Below are positions 34,878 to 43,376 of a DNA stretch of 64,000 nucleotides, piece after piece. The notes under the pieces were generated by a model. It saw only the letters and a list, made by a program, of their open reading frames with translations, had not been told where the DNA came from and ran no database searches. This stretch comes from an uncultured Prevotellaceae bacterium. GTDB taxonomy: Bacteria; Bacteroidota; Bacteroidia; Bacteroidales; Muribaculaceae. The stretch lies in the NCBI GenBank assembly GCA_947165485.1, contig CAMVAP010000002.1, positions 1-64,000 on the forward strand, in the 5' to 3' direction. The first letter of the stretch is position 1. Each line of letters opens with the position of its first letter. A program made the position numbers and the translations under genes.

Positions 34878-36245
34878 ATGGATATCCTGAATGATTTTTT
34901 TGCGACGTTAAGCGGCTACTTGTGGGGCTGGCCCATGATCATCCTGCTGCTGGGAACACACGTTTTCCTCACTTTCAGGCTGGGTGTGCCCCAGCGCAAG
35001 TTGTTGACGGCAATCCGCTTGTCGGTGAGCCGGGACCAGGACTCGACAGGCGACGTGTCACAGTTTGGCGCCCTGGCAACGGCGCTGGCGGCGACCATCG
35101 GCACGGGAAACATCGTGGGTGTCGCCACGGCGGTGGCCCTGGGAGGCCCCGGTGCGGTGCTGTGGTGCTGGCTCTCGGGTGTGTTTGGCATGGCGACCAA
35201 GTACAGCGAGGGTCTGTTGGCCATCAAGTATCGAGTCAAGGCCGACGACGGGCGCATGTTGGGCGGCCCGATGTATGCGCTGGAGCGTGGGCTGGGGTGG
35301 AAGTGGCTCGCCGTGCTGTTTGCCTTGTTTACCGCCCTGGCATCGTTTGGCATCGGCAACACCGTGCAGGCCAACGCCATCTCGACGATTGCCCATGAGT
35401 CGTATCATATCCCCACATGGATCACAGGCGCTGGCGTGTGCCTGCTGTCGGCCCTCGTGCTGCTGGGCGGCATCAAGAGCATTGCCCGCGTGTGTGGCGC
35501 GCTGGTGCCGTTCATGGCCTTCTTCTATGTGCTGGGCTGTATCTATATCCTGATTGTCAACGGGCAGTATGTGTGGCCCGCCATCAAGCTGATCTGTGAA
35601 TCGGCGTTCACGCCCCAGGCTGCGGGTGGCGGCTTTGTGGGCACGACGGTGATTCTCGCTGCCCGCATGGGCATTGCCCGCGGCTTGTTCAGTAACGAGT
35701 CGGGCTTGGGCTCGGCGCCCATTGTCGCGGCAGCCGCCCAGACGCGCAACCCCGTGCGCCAGGCGTTGGTGTCCTCGACGGGCACCTTCTGGGACACGGT
35801 GGTCATCTGCGCCTTTACGGGTCTGGTCATCGTGAGCAGTATCATTGCCTATCCCGACATCAGCTCCACCGACGGTGCCGCATTGACCAAGGCCGCTTTC
35901 TCCAAGATCCCCTATGTGGGAACCCCGCTGCTGACCTTCGGCCTATTGACGTTTGCCTTCACGACCATCCTGGGGTGGTGCTACTATGGCGAGCGGGCTG
36001 TGGAGTACCTCAAGGGCAAGCGCTGGATGCTGGCCTACCGTGTCGTGTTTGTGGTGATGGTGTTTGTCGGCAGTATCGTTAGCCTGGATGTGGTGTGGAA
36101 TGCCGCCGACTGCATGAACGCCCTGATGGCGATCCCCAACCTTGTGGCCCTGTTGCTGTTGAGCGGGGTGATTGCCCGCGAGACGCGTCATTACCTGTAT
36201 GAAGGCCGCCTGGATCACCATGCGCCGGACGATGGCAACGGGTGA
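34878..36245 (+). CDS. Sodium:alanine/glycine-type amino-acid symporter (AGCS family)
   Basis: 455 residues from the ATG at 34878, with about 10-11 membrane helices. AGCS marks are FGALATALAATIGTGNIVGVATA (substrate-binding helix), GPGAVLWCWLSGVFGMATKYSEGLLA, and GIARGLFSNESGLGSAPIVAAAA. Takes up alanine or glycine with Na+ (family knowledge; exact substrate not decidable). The SRP RNA promoter begins about 100 nt downstream on the same strand. Confidence 0.94.
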   Translation: MDILNDFFATLSGYLWGWPMIILLLGTHVFLTFRLGVPQRKLLTAIRLSVSRDQDSTGDVSQFGALATALAATIGTGNIVGVATAVALGGPGAVLWCWLSGVFGMATKYSEGLLAIKYRVKADDGRMLGGPMYALERGLGWKWLAVLFALFTALASFGIGNTVQANAISTIAHESYHIPTWITGAGVCLLSALVLLGGIKSIARVCGALVPFMAFFYVLGCIYILIVNGQYVWPAIKLICESAFTPQAAGGGFVGTTVILAARMGIARGLFSNESGLGSAPIVAAAAQTRNPVRQALVSSTGTFWDTVVICAFTGLVIVSSIIAYPDISSTDGAALTKAAFSKIPYVGTPLLTFGLLTFAFTTILGWCYYGERAVEYLKGKRWMLAYRVVFVVMVFVGSIVSLDVVWNAADCMNALMAIPNLVALLLLSGVIARETRHYLYEGRLDHHAPDDGNG

Positions 36246-36347
36246 GTTGATAATGATGTTTTTCCTTAATCTGTTGATAGTAAAAGAATTGTCTTTCTTG
36301 TCCATGTTGTCTCCCTTATAGGAGATGAAATATTTTTGGGAAAAGCC

Positions 36348-36377
36348 TTGCCAGTTCGGGAAAAAGCAGTACCTTTG
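36348..36377 (+). promoter_or_regulatory. Promoter of the SRP RNA gene
   Basis: TTG (36348-36350), 19 bp, TACCTTTG (36370-36377). This strong Bacteroidetes-type promoter lies directly before the first paired bases of the RNA. Confidence 0.75.
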
Positions 36378-36380
36378 CAG

Positions 36381-36486
36381 CCGGGTAAGTCCTACACGGC
36401 CAGCTCCCTCCCAATCCCCCAGGTCTTGACCGAAGCAAGGGTAACGAGGTTGTAGCGGCGCGCTGTAGCTCACTTGCCCTTTTTTT
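36381..36486 (+). ncRNA. ffs: Signal recognition particle RNA (small bacterial SRP RNA, 4.5S-like)
   Basis: About 100 nt. The 5' GGGTAAGT (from 36383) pairs with the 3' ACTTGCCC, then CCTACA pairs with TGTAG, as expected for the single long hairpin of 4.5S RNA. The central CCCAGGTCTTGACCGAAGC segment resembles the conserved Ffh-binding tip (CAGGTC...GAAGCA). A T run ends the gene at 36480-36486 and a strong promoter precedes it. Identification rests on motif and fold recognition by eye; a covariance-model search against the SRP RNA families would settle it. Confidence 0.72.
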
Positions 36487-36543
36487 GTACCCATACCTGA
36501 CCTGGTGTAACGCCCCCCCTCTAGGCTCAGCGGAAAAATCAGA

Positions 36544-36589
36544 GGGGCGATCATGAGGTCGAAAGACCCCGCCAAGGTCAGCGGCCTTG
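36544..36589 (+). repeat. 46-nt structured repeat, copy 2
   Basis: Matches the minus strand of 9-54 at 41 of 46 positions. Hairpins are GAGGTC-GAAA-GACCCC (one mismatch) and AAGGTC-AGC-GGCCTT (one G-T). It is embedded in a larger GC-rich fold after the SRP RNA, flanked by CCCCTCT (36516-36522 region) and AGAGGGG. Weaker similarity to copy 1 continues past the core. Confidence 0.65.
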
Positions 36590-36680
36590 CTGTGGTCTTC
36601 TACCACACTGCCCCCACCTTTTATCGGGTGAGCCCCATAATCGAGGCTCTGTTTTTTTTGTGGGGGTAGGGCGAAGAAAA

Positions 36681-36708
36681 ACGGCTCCGCACTGCTGTGC
36701 GAAACCGT
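36681..36708 (-). terminator. Terminator of tRNA-Val
   Basis: ACGG(TT)TCGCAC and GTGCGGAGCCGT form an imperfect 10-12 bp stem around a 4-nt loop. On the minus strand it is followed by four T's, just after the tRNA 3' end. Confidence 0.65.
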
Positions 36709-36711
36709 CGT

Positions 36712-36789
36712 TGGTGGGCAGTGAGGGATTCGAACCCCCGACCCTCTGCTTGTAAGGCAGATGCTCTGAACCAACTGCGCTAACTGCCC
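36712..36789 (-). tRNA. tRNA-Val (anticodon TAC), CCA encoded
   Basis: On the minus strand a cloverleaf is clear: 7-bp acceptor stem GGGCAGT/ACTGCCC, D-stem region with AGTTGGTT, anticodon stem TCTGC/GCAGA with loop CTTACAA (anticodon TAC, reading GTA/GTN Val codons), variable loop GGGTC, and T-arm loop TTCGAAT. The discriminator A and CCA are genomically encoded (36712-36715). Its promoter is at 36809-36839. Confidence 0.95.
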
Positions 36790-37100
36790 GTTGCTGTCAA
36801 AAGCGATGCAAAGGTACTGCTTTTTTTTAATCCACCAAAAAAAATCGCACTTTTTTTTCAAAAAATCGCGTTTTTTTTGAAAAAAGGGGGAAAAAAGGCC
36901 CTTTTTGGCCTTGAAAAGCCGTTTTCTCTCTTGTGTGAAGTTGGCCGATCGCTCAAGCCGTGAATAAAGAAATTCCCAGGAATGGTGAGGCCGTTTCTTC
37001 TTAAATCAATGAAATAATGTATAGGATAGAAAAATGTTGTATATTTGTGGCTTCAACACAAGGATATTAAGTTGACTTTAATTAATATAGAAAAAAAGAG
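36790..37100. other. Intergenic region upstream of tRNA-Val and the DJ-1 gene
   Basis: 311 nt without a gene. The first part carries the tRNA promoter and a series of A and T tracts (36820-36896) arranged as repeated A6-8 TCGC T8 blocks, then a hairpin AAGGCC-CTTTTT-GGCCTT (36895-36912). Near the DJ-1 start a -7-like box, TATATTTG (37040-37047), has no clear -33 partner. Confidence 0.6.
36809..36839 (-). promoter_or_regulatory. tRNA-Val promoter
   Basis: On the minus strand TTTG (36839-36836), 19 bp, TACCTTTG (36816-36809). This is the same -7 box as the SRP RNA promoter. Confidence 0.75.
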
Positions 37101-37655
37101 ATGAAGACGAGTTATGTTTTTTTGGCCGACGGCTTTGAGGAGGTCGAGGCCTTGACGAGTGTGGATGTGATGCGCCGTGCGGGAATGCCCGTGGTGACAG
37201 TGTCGATGAACCCCGGCCTGGAGGTGACAGGAGCGCATGGTGTGAAGGTGCTGGCCGATAGCCTGTGGGAGGACAACGACTATAGCGATGCCGAGTGGCT
37301 GGCATTGCCCGGCGGCATCCCCGGAGCGCCCAATCTGGCCGCCCACGAGGCGTTGTGCGACGCACTGGTGGCCCATAATGAGCGTGGCGGCAAGGTGGCT
37401 GCCATCTGTGCCTCGCCTGCCGTGGTGCTGGGTCCGCTGGGAATCCTGATGGACCGTCCTGCCGTGTGCTATCCCGGCATGGAGGCGACCGTTGAGGGCG
37501 TGAAGTGGCAGCAGGCACCTGTTGCCGTTGACGGCAATGTGGTGACGGGCAATGGCCCCGCTGCGGCAGCCCCCTTTGCCTTGACGCTGGTGGAGCAAAG
37601 CCTTGGCTATGAAAAAGCTAAGGAGGTGGCCAGCGGCATGTTACTGGAATGGTGA
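37101..37655 (+). CDS. DJ-1/PfpI-family protein (ThiJ/YajL-like)
   Basis: 184 residues, typical DJ-1 size. The nucleophile-elbow Cys103 lies in AAICASPAVVLG, and the conserved acid that activates it is E16 (DGFEEVEAL), matching C106 and E18 of human DJ-1 in spacing. The DVMRRAGMPVVTVS segment is also characteristic. The family has glyoxalase III-like, chaperone or redox-sensing roles; which applies here cannot be told. Stands alone between tRNA-Val and a secreted-protein gene. Confidence 0.92.
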   Translation: MKTSYVFLADGFEEVEALTSVDVMRRAGMPVVTVSMNPGLEVTGAHGVKVLADSLWEDNDYSDAEWLALPGGIPGAPNLAAHEALCDALVAHNERGGKVAAICASPAVVLGPLGILMDRPAVCYPGMEATVEGVKWQQAPVAVDGNVVTGNGPAAAAPFALTLVEQSLGYEKAKEVASGMLLEW

Positions 37656-37799
37656 TGAATGCTTGCCACTAGAGCTGATAGTGAACTGATTGTTTGCTAA
37701 ATGTGCTGACAACTAGGCGCTTAGTCGTGTTGTTGGTGAGGTGTGGCAACTATCTGTTCTGTCAGAATGGTAGCTAAAAAGGAAAAAACATGAAAAAAA

Positions 37800-37831
37800 G
37801 TTGTGATTATCATTTTTTCTCTATAAATTTG
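37800..37831 (+). promoter_or_regulatory. Promoter of the 37955 secreted-protein gene
   Basis: GTTG (37800-37803), 20 bp, TAAATTTG (37824-37831). This would give a leader of about 115 nt before the ATG, long enough to hold regulatory structure, though none is obvious. Confidence 0.6.
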
Positions 37832-37954
37832 TGCCATCATTTTAGAGAGAAAAAGTCATGTGTAAAAAACGTGACCTTGTGAAAAACTATTAAAGTTCAG
37901 TATATATTATTTTTAATTCACATATTTTTATTAACGTCTAAATCTATTTGATTT

Positions 37955-39466
37955 ATGAAGAAATTTTTAGCACTTATGTTTGTATGCGCAGGTCTGACCG
38001 CAATGGCAGGCGTGCCTCAGATCAACAAGGCAGATCTCGCATCTGTTAAGGGCCAGAAGGTGATGAAGGCCAACAACCTGACCAAGGAGTTTGCCGCTCC
38101 CGTCATGAACTATGGCAAGGATGTTATGAGCCCCCGCAAGGTGATGAAGGACCTGAACATGTCATTCAACGACAACCGCCTTTCCCGCAAGGCTCCCCGT
38201 CGCTTGAGCGATGCCGATGTAGCTGCAAACAAGTACATCGACTTCCGTTATTGCTCCACCATCTCCAGTGATGGTAATATCGTTGAGGATGACTGGTACT
38301 ATCGTGGTGGCCAGGGCGTGTATATGCAGATCGATAACAACCAGCTGTGGTGCGCTGGTATCTACTGGAACAAGAACACCGGTAGCTGCTACTATCTGCC
38401 CCTGAACATTGACTACAACACCGGTGTGGTTGAGCTGCCCCCCATTGGTGTCCTTGATGATGACACCATCAGTGGCAAGAAGAGTGCTACCGCTACTCCT
38501 CAGACCTATACCGACACCGTTGACTTCTCTTACCTGCTGGATGCCAACTACGTATTTGACGTGACCGACGAGCCCAGCTCGATTTATGGCCAGATCTATG
38601 ATGATGGTACGATTGAGTTCAACGACACTCTTCCCTATGTGTTCGCTGGCTATCGCGCCCTGTTGACCTACACCCGCAGTGGTAACCCCTTCACTGGCTA
38701 TTCCTATACCCTGACCAAGGCCGACACCACCGAGTTTGTAGAGCTCTACTACGGCACCCAGTTCATCGTTCCCAATGCAACTCACACCTATGAGTTGTAC
38801 AACGCTGGCAACACCACCCCCTATGAGGAGAATGCTTTTATGTTCCAGGCCAACGACACTACCGCTATCGTGTTCAACCTGTATGGCATGGGTATGCCGG
38901 GTAATGTGATGAACATCTATCCTGATGGCACAATGAAGTATCCGATCCAGCAGATTGGTGAGCTTGGTACTCCCACCAAGGAATACTATGCTAACTACTA
39001 TGGCAGCGCCTATAACTGGGACAATACCAAGTACTACTGGATCATCGGTATGAACTTTGATGAGACCGCCAATGACTATGTAGAGGTTGACGACTCCGTA
39101 TTTGTTGGTACTGTAGAACCCACCGCTATCAAGTGGGATGCTGCTGAGTACTATCTGCCCGGTATCGTTCGCGTTAGCGACGGTGCTCAGATGAGTCTGT
39201 CTTCCTATCCCTTCATCAACAACGTTCTGGCCTTCACCGATGGCAGTGAGTTCATTCTGAACACCGAGCCTCAGTTCATCGTTGGTGACGTGAACAAGGA
39301 CGGCAAGGTTACCATCGACGATGTTGCTATCTTGATTGACCACCTGCTGGCTGGTGATATTGATGAGAGCGACGAGTTCAGCCCCGACGCTGCCGATGTT
39401 GACGGTGACGGTGAGGTTCTCATTGGTGACCTTTCTGTACTGATTGACCAGTTGCTCCAGGGTTGA
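37955..39466 (+). CDS. Secreted protein with two intact dockerin-type repeats
   Basis: 503 residues with a signal peptide (MKKFLALMFVCAGLTAMAG). The body is rich in Tyr, Asp and Thr and beta-strands. Landmarks shared with the 10721 and 39902 proteins are IYDDGTIEFNDTLPYVFAGY, FIVPNATHTYEL, MFQANDTTAIVFNLYGMG and LAFTDGSEFIL. The C-terminus has two good Ca-binding dockerin repeats: GDVNKDGKVTIDDVAILIDHLL and DVDGDGEVLIGDLSVLIDQLL. This is the best-preserved member of the family in the window. A hairpin terminator follows at 39516-39541. Function unknown; surface or extracellular location is expected. Confidence 0.85.
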   Translation: MKKFLALMFVCAGLTAMAGVPQINKADLASVKGQKVMKANNLTKEFAAPVMNYGKDVMSPRKVMKDLNMSFNDNRLSRKAPRRLSDADVAANKYIDFRYCSTISSDGNIVEDDWYYRGGQGVYMQIDNNQLWCAGIYWNKNTGSCYYLPLNIDYNTGVVELPPIGVLDDDTISGKKSATATPQTYTDTVDFSYLLDANYVFDVTDEPSSIYGQIYDDGTIEFNDTLPYVFAGYRALLTYTRSGNPFTGYSYTLTKADTTEFVELYYGTQFIVPNATHTYELYNAGNTTPYEENAFMFQANDTTAIVFNLYGMGMPGNVMNIYPDGTMKYPIQQIGELGTPTKEYYANYYGSAYNWDNTKYYWIIGMNFDETANDYVEVDDSVFVGTVEPTAIKWDAAEYYLPGIVRVSDGAQMSLSSYPFINNVLAFTDGSEFILNTEPQFIVGDVNKDGKVTIDDVAILIDHLLAGDIDESDEFSPDAADVDGDGEVLIGDLSVLIDQLLQG

Positions 39467-39515
39467 TGATGATTGCTTGAAACCGGGCTCCGGCCCGTCG
39501 AGTATAACTACTATG

Positions 39516-39541
39516 GCAGGCATTCCTCACGGGGTGCCTGC
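39516..39541 (+). terminator. Terminator after the 37955 gene
   Basis: GCAGGCATTCC and GGGGTGCCTGC form an 11-bp stem with two G-T pairs around TCAC, followed by TATTATTTT. The GCAGGCA/TGCCTGC arms recur in the terminator of the next paralogue (41215-41255). Confidence 0.75.
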
Positions 39542-39551
39542 TATTATTTTC

Positions 39552-39583
39552 AGTGAGCAGGTTATATGCTTGCAAACTTGAAT
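39552..39583 (+). repeat. Palindromic intergenic repeat, copy 2 (diverged)
   Basis: AGTGAGCAGGTTATATGCTT followed by GCAAACTTGAAT: it keeps the frame of copies at 15645 and 45320, but the hairpin arms have changed (GCAGGTT/GCTTGC). Confidence 0.6.
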
Positions 39584-39587
39584 TCGT

Positions 39588-39643
39588 AATGATTGGTGCC
39601 CTGGTCGTCCCTAACGGGACTTACCCCACTGACACCAATCATT
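39588..39643. repeat. Nested inverted repeat with flanking direct repeats
   Basis: The outer arms AATGATTGGTG and CACCAATCATT are perfect 11-bp complements. Inside lies a second perfect hairpin, GTCCC-TAAC-GGGAC (39607-39620). The decamer ATTCGTAATG occurs at both ends (39582-39591 and 39641-39650). Confidence 0.7.
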
Positions 39644-39901
39644 CGTAATGGTGGTCTGGCGTGATGTCTCGCACTGTTCTAGAGCCATGAAAACGTGCCA
39701 CAAGGGGTGTGATGTTCAATAGAATAAAATAAAATTTGTTTTTGTGATAGATTGCACGGTTTTTTTGTATATTTGCAGTTTGAAAGATTGTCATCGTTCA
39801 CTAGCGGATGGCCAAATGAAATGTGCCATGCTGTTAATGCGTTGATTGATAATTGGATGCTTTGTGTCAAAAAAACAAGAATAACTCAAAATATTTGTGA
39901 T

Positions 39902-41191
39902 ATGAAGAGAATAGTTGCACTATGTAGTGTTTGCACCTGTCTGGCTATGATGGCCGGGGTGCCCCAGTCCAACCATGGCTTGCGCCTCCATGTTCCCCAG
40001 CAGGAGCGTGTAATGCCAGCATCGTCAGTATCCAGGGCCCCGTTGAAGGCTGTGAGTGAAAGCCAGATGTCGGGCAGCCGCATCTGTTTCATCCATCAGT
40101 ATGGATGGGAGGAAAGCCCCACGGGCGCTGTTCAAGTGGAGCAATATGATCCGTTCAGCATTGGTGGCTGGACCACGATGCTTGCCGAGGGCTCGGAGCA
40201 GGGTTACCTGGTGTTGCAGGGCGGAATGACAACCTATGAGGTGGACCAGCCCATCAAGGTTGACTACGAGGCCGGCACAGTGACACTGGAGGCTACCAAT
40301 GAGCCGTTTGCCACCGTTGACCTGGGCAGCGAGACCACCAGCAGTGCCGGTGCCACGGTTACTGTCGAGACCATCCAGCATTTCTACCTCGTCAACGAGG
40401 CATGGATCATGAATGAGGGCGATCTGGCCGATGTGGTGGGTCGTATCCTGGATGATGGCTCGATGGTGATTGAGGACGGCTTTGGGTACTATATCGAGGA
40501 GGTGAAAACGACCACAATCACGAGTAAGGGCACGACCCGCGTGATGAGTGACACGACCCGCTCGGTGTCGTTGATTTATCGTGACACCCGCTTGGTGAAG
40601 CCCAATGGCAAGCACGAGTTTGTCAACGAGTCCAACGGCGAGACCCGCAGTTGCGATGTATATATGTACCAGTCCAATGACACCGTATATGTGATGAACC
40701 TGTATGGCTACGGTTATGGTGAGAACTATATGGTAGTTACCGAGGAGGGAACCATGAGCTATCCGCAGCAGCCCCTGCGTGACATCGTGGATGCCGATTA
40801 TCCTGGTGGCGACGGCATGTGGTACAACAACTCGGTAGTGGATGGCCAGACGGTTGCCGGTAACGAGGGCGAAGTGACCCCCGAGGCTATCACATGGGGC
40901 TTGACCCGTCCTGGCGACAAGGATGGCTTGTGGTATGGCTGGGACAACAACCGCCTGTACTTTACCGATGGCCAGTCATTTGTCCTTCCTGTTACGACCC
41001 TGCGTGGTGACGTGAATAGCAGTGGCACGGTAGAAATCGCCGATGTCACCTCGCTGATTGACGCCTTGTTGAGTGGCGACCAGAGTCTCATCAACATCAA
41101 GAACTCTGATGTCAGCTTGGATGGCGAGATCACGATTGGTGATGTGACTTTGCTGATCGACTTCTTGCTGTCGGGCGTATGGCCTAATTGA
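39902..41191 (+). CDS. Secreted protein with two dockerin-type repeats
   Basis: 429 residues from the ATG at 39902, which starts a signal peptide (MKRIVALCSVCTCLAMMAG); the 50 upstream codons are non-coding in character. It shares with the 10721 protein the segments ILDDGSMVIEDGFGYYIEEV, LVKPNGKHEFV and MYQSNDTVYVMNLYGYG, so the two are close paralogues. C-terminal repeats are GDVNSSGTVEIADVTSLIDALL (Ca loop partly altered) and DVSLDGEITIGDVTLLIDFLL. Followed by a long-stem terminator. Confidence 0.84.
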   Translation: MKRIVALCSVCTCLAMMAGVPQSNHGLRLHVPQQERVMPASSVSRAPLKAVSESQMSGSRICFIHQYGWEESPTGAVQVEQYDPFSIGGWTTMLAEGSEQGYLVLQGGMTTYEVDQPIKVDYEAGTVTLEATNEPFATVDLGSETTSSAGATVTVETIQHFYLVNEAWIMNEGDLADVVGRILDDGSMVIEDGFGYYIEEVKTTTITSKGTTRVMSDTTRSVSLIYRDTRLVKPNGKHEFVNESNGETRSCDVYMYQSNDTVYVMNLYGYGYGENYMVVTEEGTMSYPQQPLRDIVDADYPGGDGMWYNNSVVDGQTVAGNEGEVTPEAITWGLTRPGDKDGLWYGWDNNRLYFTDGQSFVLPVTTLRGDVNSSGTVEIADVTSLIDALLSGDQSLINIKNSDVSLDGEITIGDVTLLIDFLLSGVWPN

Positions 41192-41214
41192 TCCCCATCA
41201 GTATCGATAGAAAA

Positions 41215-41255
41215 CAGGGCAGGCATCCCGCATTTGAGGCGGGGTGCCTGCCCTG
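41215..41255 (+). terminator. Long-stem hairpin after the 39902 gene
   Basis: CAGGGCAGGCATCCCGC pairs with GCGGGGTGCCTGCCCTG over 17 bp with one G-T, loop ATTTGAG. No T run follows, so it may be a processing or stabilising hairpin rather than a classic terminator. Confidence 0.6.
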
Positions 41256-41348
41256 CTTAGTGCGGCATGTGCTTTTTGGACTTGTGGGGCAGGAAAGGGA
41301 AGTGCTACCTTAGTCGGCGATTTTTAAAAAAAACAAATTTCTGATATC

Positions 41349-43364
41349 ATGAGAAAACGACAAGAAATGAAAGAAACCCTGGTTATTCCCCAGGGAATGG
41401 TGAGCCTTGCCAATGGCGAGGCAGCACCTTGTGGAACGGCTCGGCAGGCAGTTAACGTGCGCGAGCGTGAGCGTTCGTTGCAGGTGACCGGAGCACCCGC
41501 TGTGGTCGGGCAGATTGATGCGGGCGACCGCTTGCTGCTCATCCACGATGGCCACTATGTGACTTGCAGTGGCCGTGATGTGAAAATTGACGGGATGAGG
41601 GTTGTCACCGCGACGGGTGATGTCCTGGACGCTCATGTCGTGGGAGGACTTGTTGTGATTGTCACCCGCAGTGGCCTCATCTACTTGAGTCAACGGGACG
41701 CGCAATGGGTGGTGCTGGATCCCCGTGATGCCGTGCCGGTACTCACCTTTGGCGCTACCGTGGGCTCAGTGTCAACCGATCTCCCCGCTTACACCTTTGC
41801 CTCCCCCTACAGCCAGTGGCGGGCACCGCTATCGAGTGTTGACACCAGCGCGCTGGAAGGCTTGTTGCGCTCGTCCTGGACGACATTGAACAACGATTGT
41901 CGGGCCGAGGGGCATCACACGGCTCCCATGCTGGTCCGGTGGGCTGTGCGGCTCAAGGATGGCACTTTCCTGTGGATGAGTGATCCGATGCGGGTGGGGG
42001 ATGAGACGCTAGCCAATGCCCAGCGCATCGCTGCCACCGTGACGACAACGAGCAACGCGTTCACGGGCATCGAATCCACGGTGTTAACCCTGTTGCATTA
42101 TGACCTTGACATCACAGTCGAACGGGACATCGCTCCCGAGTGGTTGCCTCTGGTAGAAAGTATTGACGTGTTTGCCACCAGCGAGGCGCAACTCCTCTCG
42201 GACAGCCACACGCTGGATTACCGTTGCTTGACACGCACGGCGGGCAACCGTGAGTATGTATTGGAAATGGGGCTGGCACGACGCAGTGCGGCAGCCATCG
42301 GTGCCCAGTTGTCTTCATCGTCATGGCGCCTCGTGGCCAGTGCCCCTGTTGCCGTTCACATCACTGGGAGTGATTTTGTTGCCCCGCGGCAGTCACTCAC
42401 CTTGCCCCCTGACGAGTGCTCGACTATCGGTGTGATGATGTCGCTCGATGATGTGTCCTGCTCAACCACTGCCGGGGGCAGGCTCTACTGTTGCACCAGT
42501 GGCGGTGACATCGTCGTGAGTGCTCCGGGCAATGCCCTGGTCGAGGTTCACCGCCGTAGCGTGCTGGGCACGTTGCCGTTTGCCCTGTCGGTCATGACGC
42601 GCCCCTTGTATTCCAGCGGTTTTGGCCGTTATCCGGTGTATGTCTTCACTGGCGATGGCATTTATGCTGTACCCCAGACGCCCCAAGGCACCCTGGGCGA
42701 AGCGCGGCTGGTGGACCTGACGGTTATTGCGGCAGGTGTGCGCCCCGTGGTGGCGGGTCGTGACGTGTGGTTCCTCTCGCGGCATGGTCACTTGTGCCGC
42801 TTGGGTGGGTCGCAGGTGGGTGTTGTGCTGCGTGATGTGGATGTCGTGGCCATGACGTGGTGTAATGCCCATGAGGAGTTGTGGCTATTGCCTTCAAGCG
42901 GGCATCCCACCGTGGTGATGACCAGCGGCAAGACGAGCCGTCGAACCGTTGCCGCCGTACAACTCTATGGCGACACGTTGCATGCTGTCGCTGTGACCGC
43001 TGCGGGCCAAGTGCTTGACCTGGAGCAGGAAACCCCGTCAATGATGCCCGTGTCGTGGCACAGCCATCCCGTGGCGCTGAATGCGTTGATGGCAGCCGCT
43101 GTGCATCGTGTGGTGTGGCACATCACCGGCGATGAGACGGCCCTTACCCTTGCCGTAACGGGGCAGCGCGGCATCATGTCGCAACAACGCCCCATCAGTT
43201 CTATGACCGTCAATGGCGCTGTGGATCAGCCACTTGCCGCTCCAGTGATGGCGGTGAGAGGACGCACGATGTGTCTGGCTCTAGATGGCGAGGCCATGAC
43301 AGGTACGCTGGTACTGCCGGCCATCATCTACTGGTCAAAACCATCTGGCAAGTTGAACGTCTAA
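41349..43364 (+). CDS. Large repeat-rich protein paired with TerL, function unknown
   Basis: 671 residues, no signal peptide, no membrane helix. The sequence is a succession of short hydrophobic beta-strands and turns (LLLIHDGHYVTCSGRDVKIDG, VVGGLVVIVTRSGLIYLSQ, PVVAGRDVWFLSRHGHLCRLGG, WCNAHEELWLLPSSGHPTVVM), suggesting a beta-propeller-like or tail/fibre-like fold. It starts MRKRQEMKETLVIPQGMVSLANGEAAP, with a second ATG 18 nt on. It ends 12 nt before the terminase gene, so the two are one transcript. Uncharacterised Bacteroidetes phage-linked proteins are the nearest idea; I do not recognise the family. Codon usage looks like that of the host. Confidence 0.75.
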   Translation: MRKRQEMKETLVIPQGMVSLANGEAAPCGTARQAVNVRERERSLQVTGAPAVVGQIDAGDRLLLIHDGHYVTCSGRDVKIDGMRVVTATGDVLDAHVVGGLVVIVTRSGLIYLSQRDAQWVVLDPRDAVPVLTFGATVGSVSTDLPAYTFASPYSQWRAPLSSVDTSALEGLLRSSWTTLNNDCRAEGHHTAPMLVRWAVRLKDGTFLWMSDPMRVGDETLANAQRIAATVTTTSNAFTGIESTVLTLLHYDLDITVERDIAPEWLPLVESIDVFATSEAQLLSDSHTLDYRCLTRTAGNREYVLEMGLARRSAAAIGAQLSSSSWRLVASAPVAVHITGSDFVAPRQSLTLPPDECSTIGVMMSLDDVSCSTTAGGRLYCCTSGGDIVVSAPGNALVEVHRRSVLGTLPFALSVMTRPLYSSGFGRYPVYVFTGDGIYAVPQTPQGTLGEARLVDLTVIAAGVRPVVAGRDVWFLSRHGHLCRLGGSQVGVVLRDVDVVAMTWCNAHEELWLLPSSGHPTVVMTSGKTSRRTVAAVQLYGDTLHAVAVTAAGQVLDLEQETPSMMPVSWHSHPVALNALMAAAVHRVVWHITGDETALTLAVTGQRGIMSQQRPISSMTVNGAVDQPLAAPVMAVRGRTMCLALDGEAMTGTLVLPAIIYWSKPSGKLNV

Positions 43365-43376
43365 CCATCGATATAC

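Larger units (their letters stand above)
36246..36711. other. RNA-rich intergenic region between the symporter and tRNA-Val
   Basis: 466 nt with no protein gene. In order: a 100-nt spacer, the SRP RNA promoter and gene, a GC-rich structured stretch (36510-36640) that includes the 46-nt repeat copy 2, a further hairpin TGTGGT/ACCACA (36591-36607), an A/T run, and the tRNA terminator hairpin on the minus strand. Confidence 0.75.
39467..39901. other. Intergenic region between two dockerin-tagged protein genes
   Basis: 435 nt. It contains a terminator hairpin, copy 2 of the palindromic repeat (39552-39583), a nested inverted-repeat structure (39588-39643), and a promoter-like TATATTTG (39768-39775) whose nearest TTTG (39741-39744) is 23 bp away, slightly too far. 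The open frame upstream of 39902 has no protein character. Confidence 0.65.
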
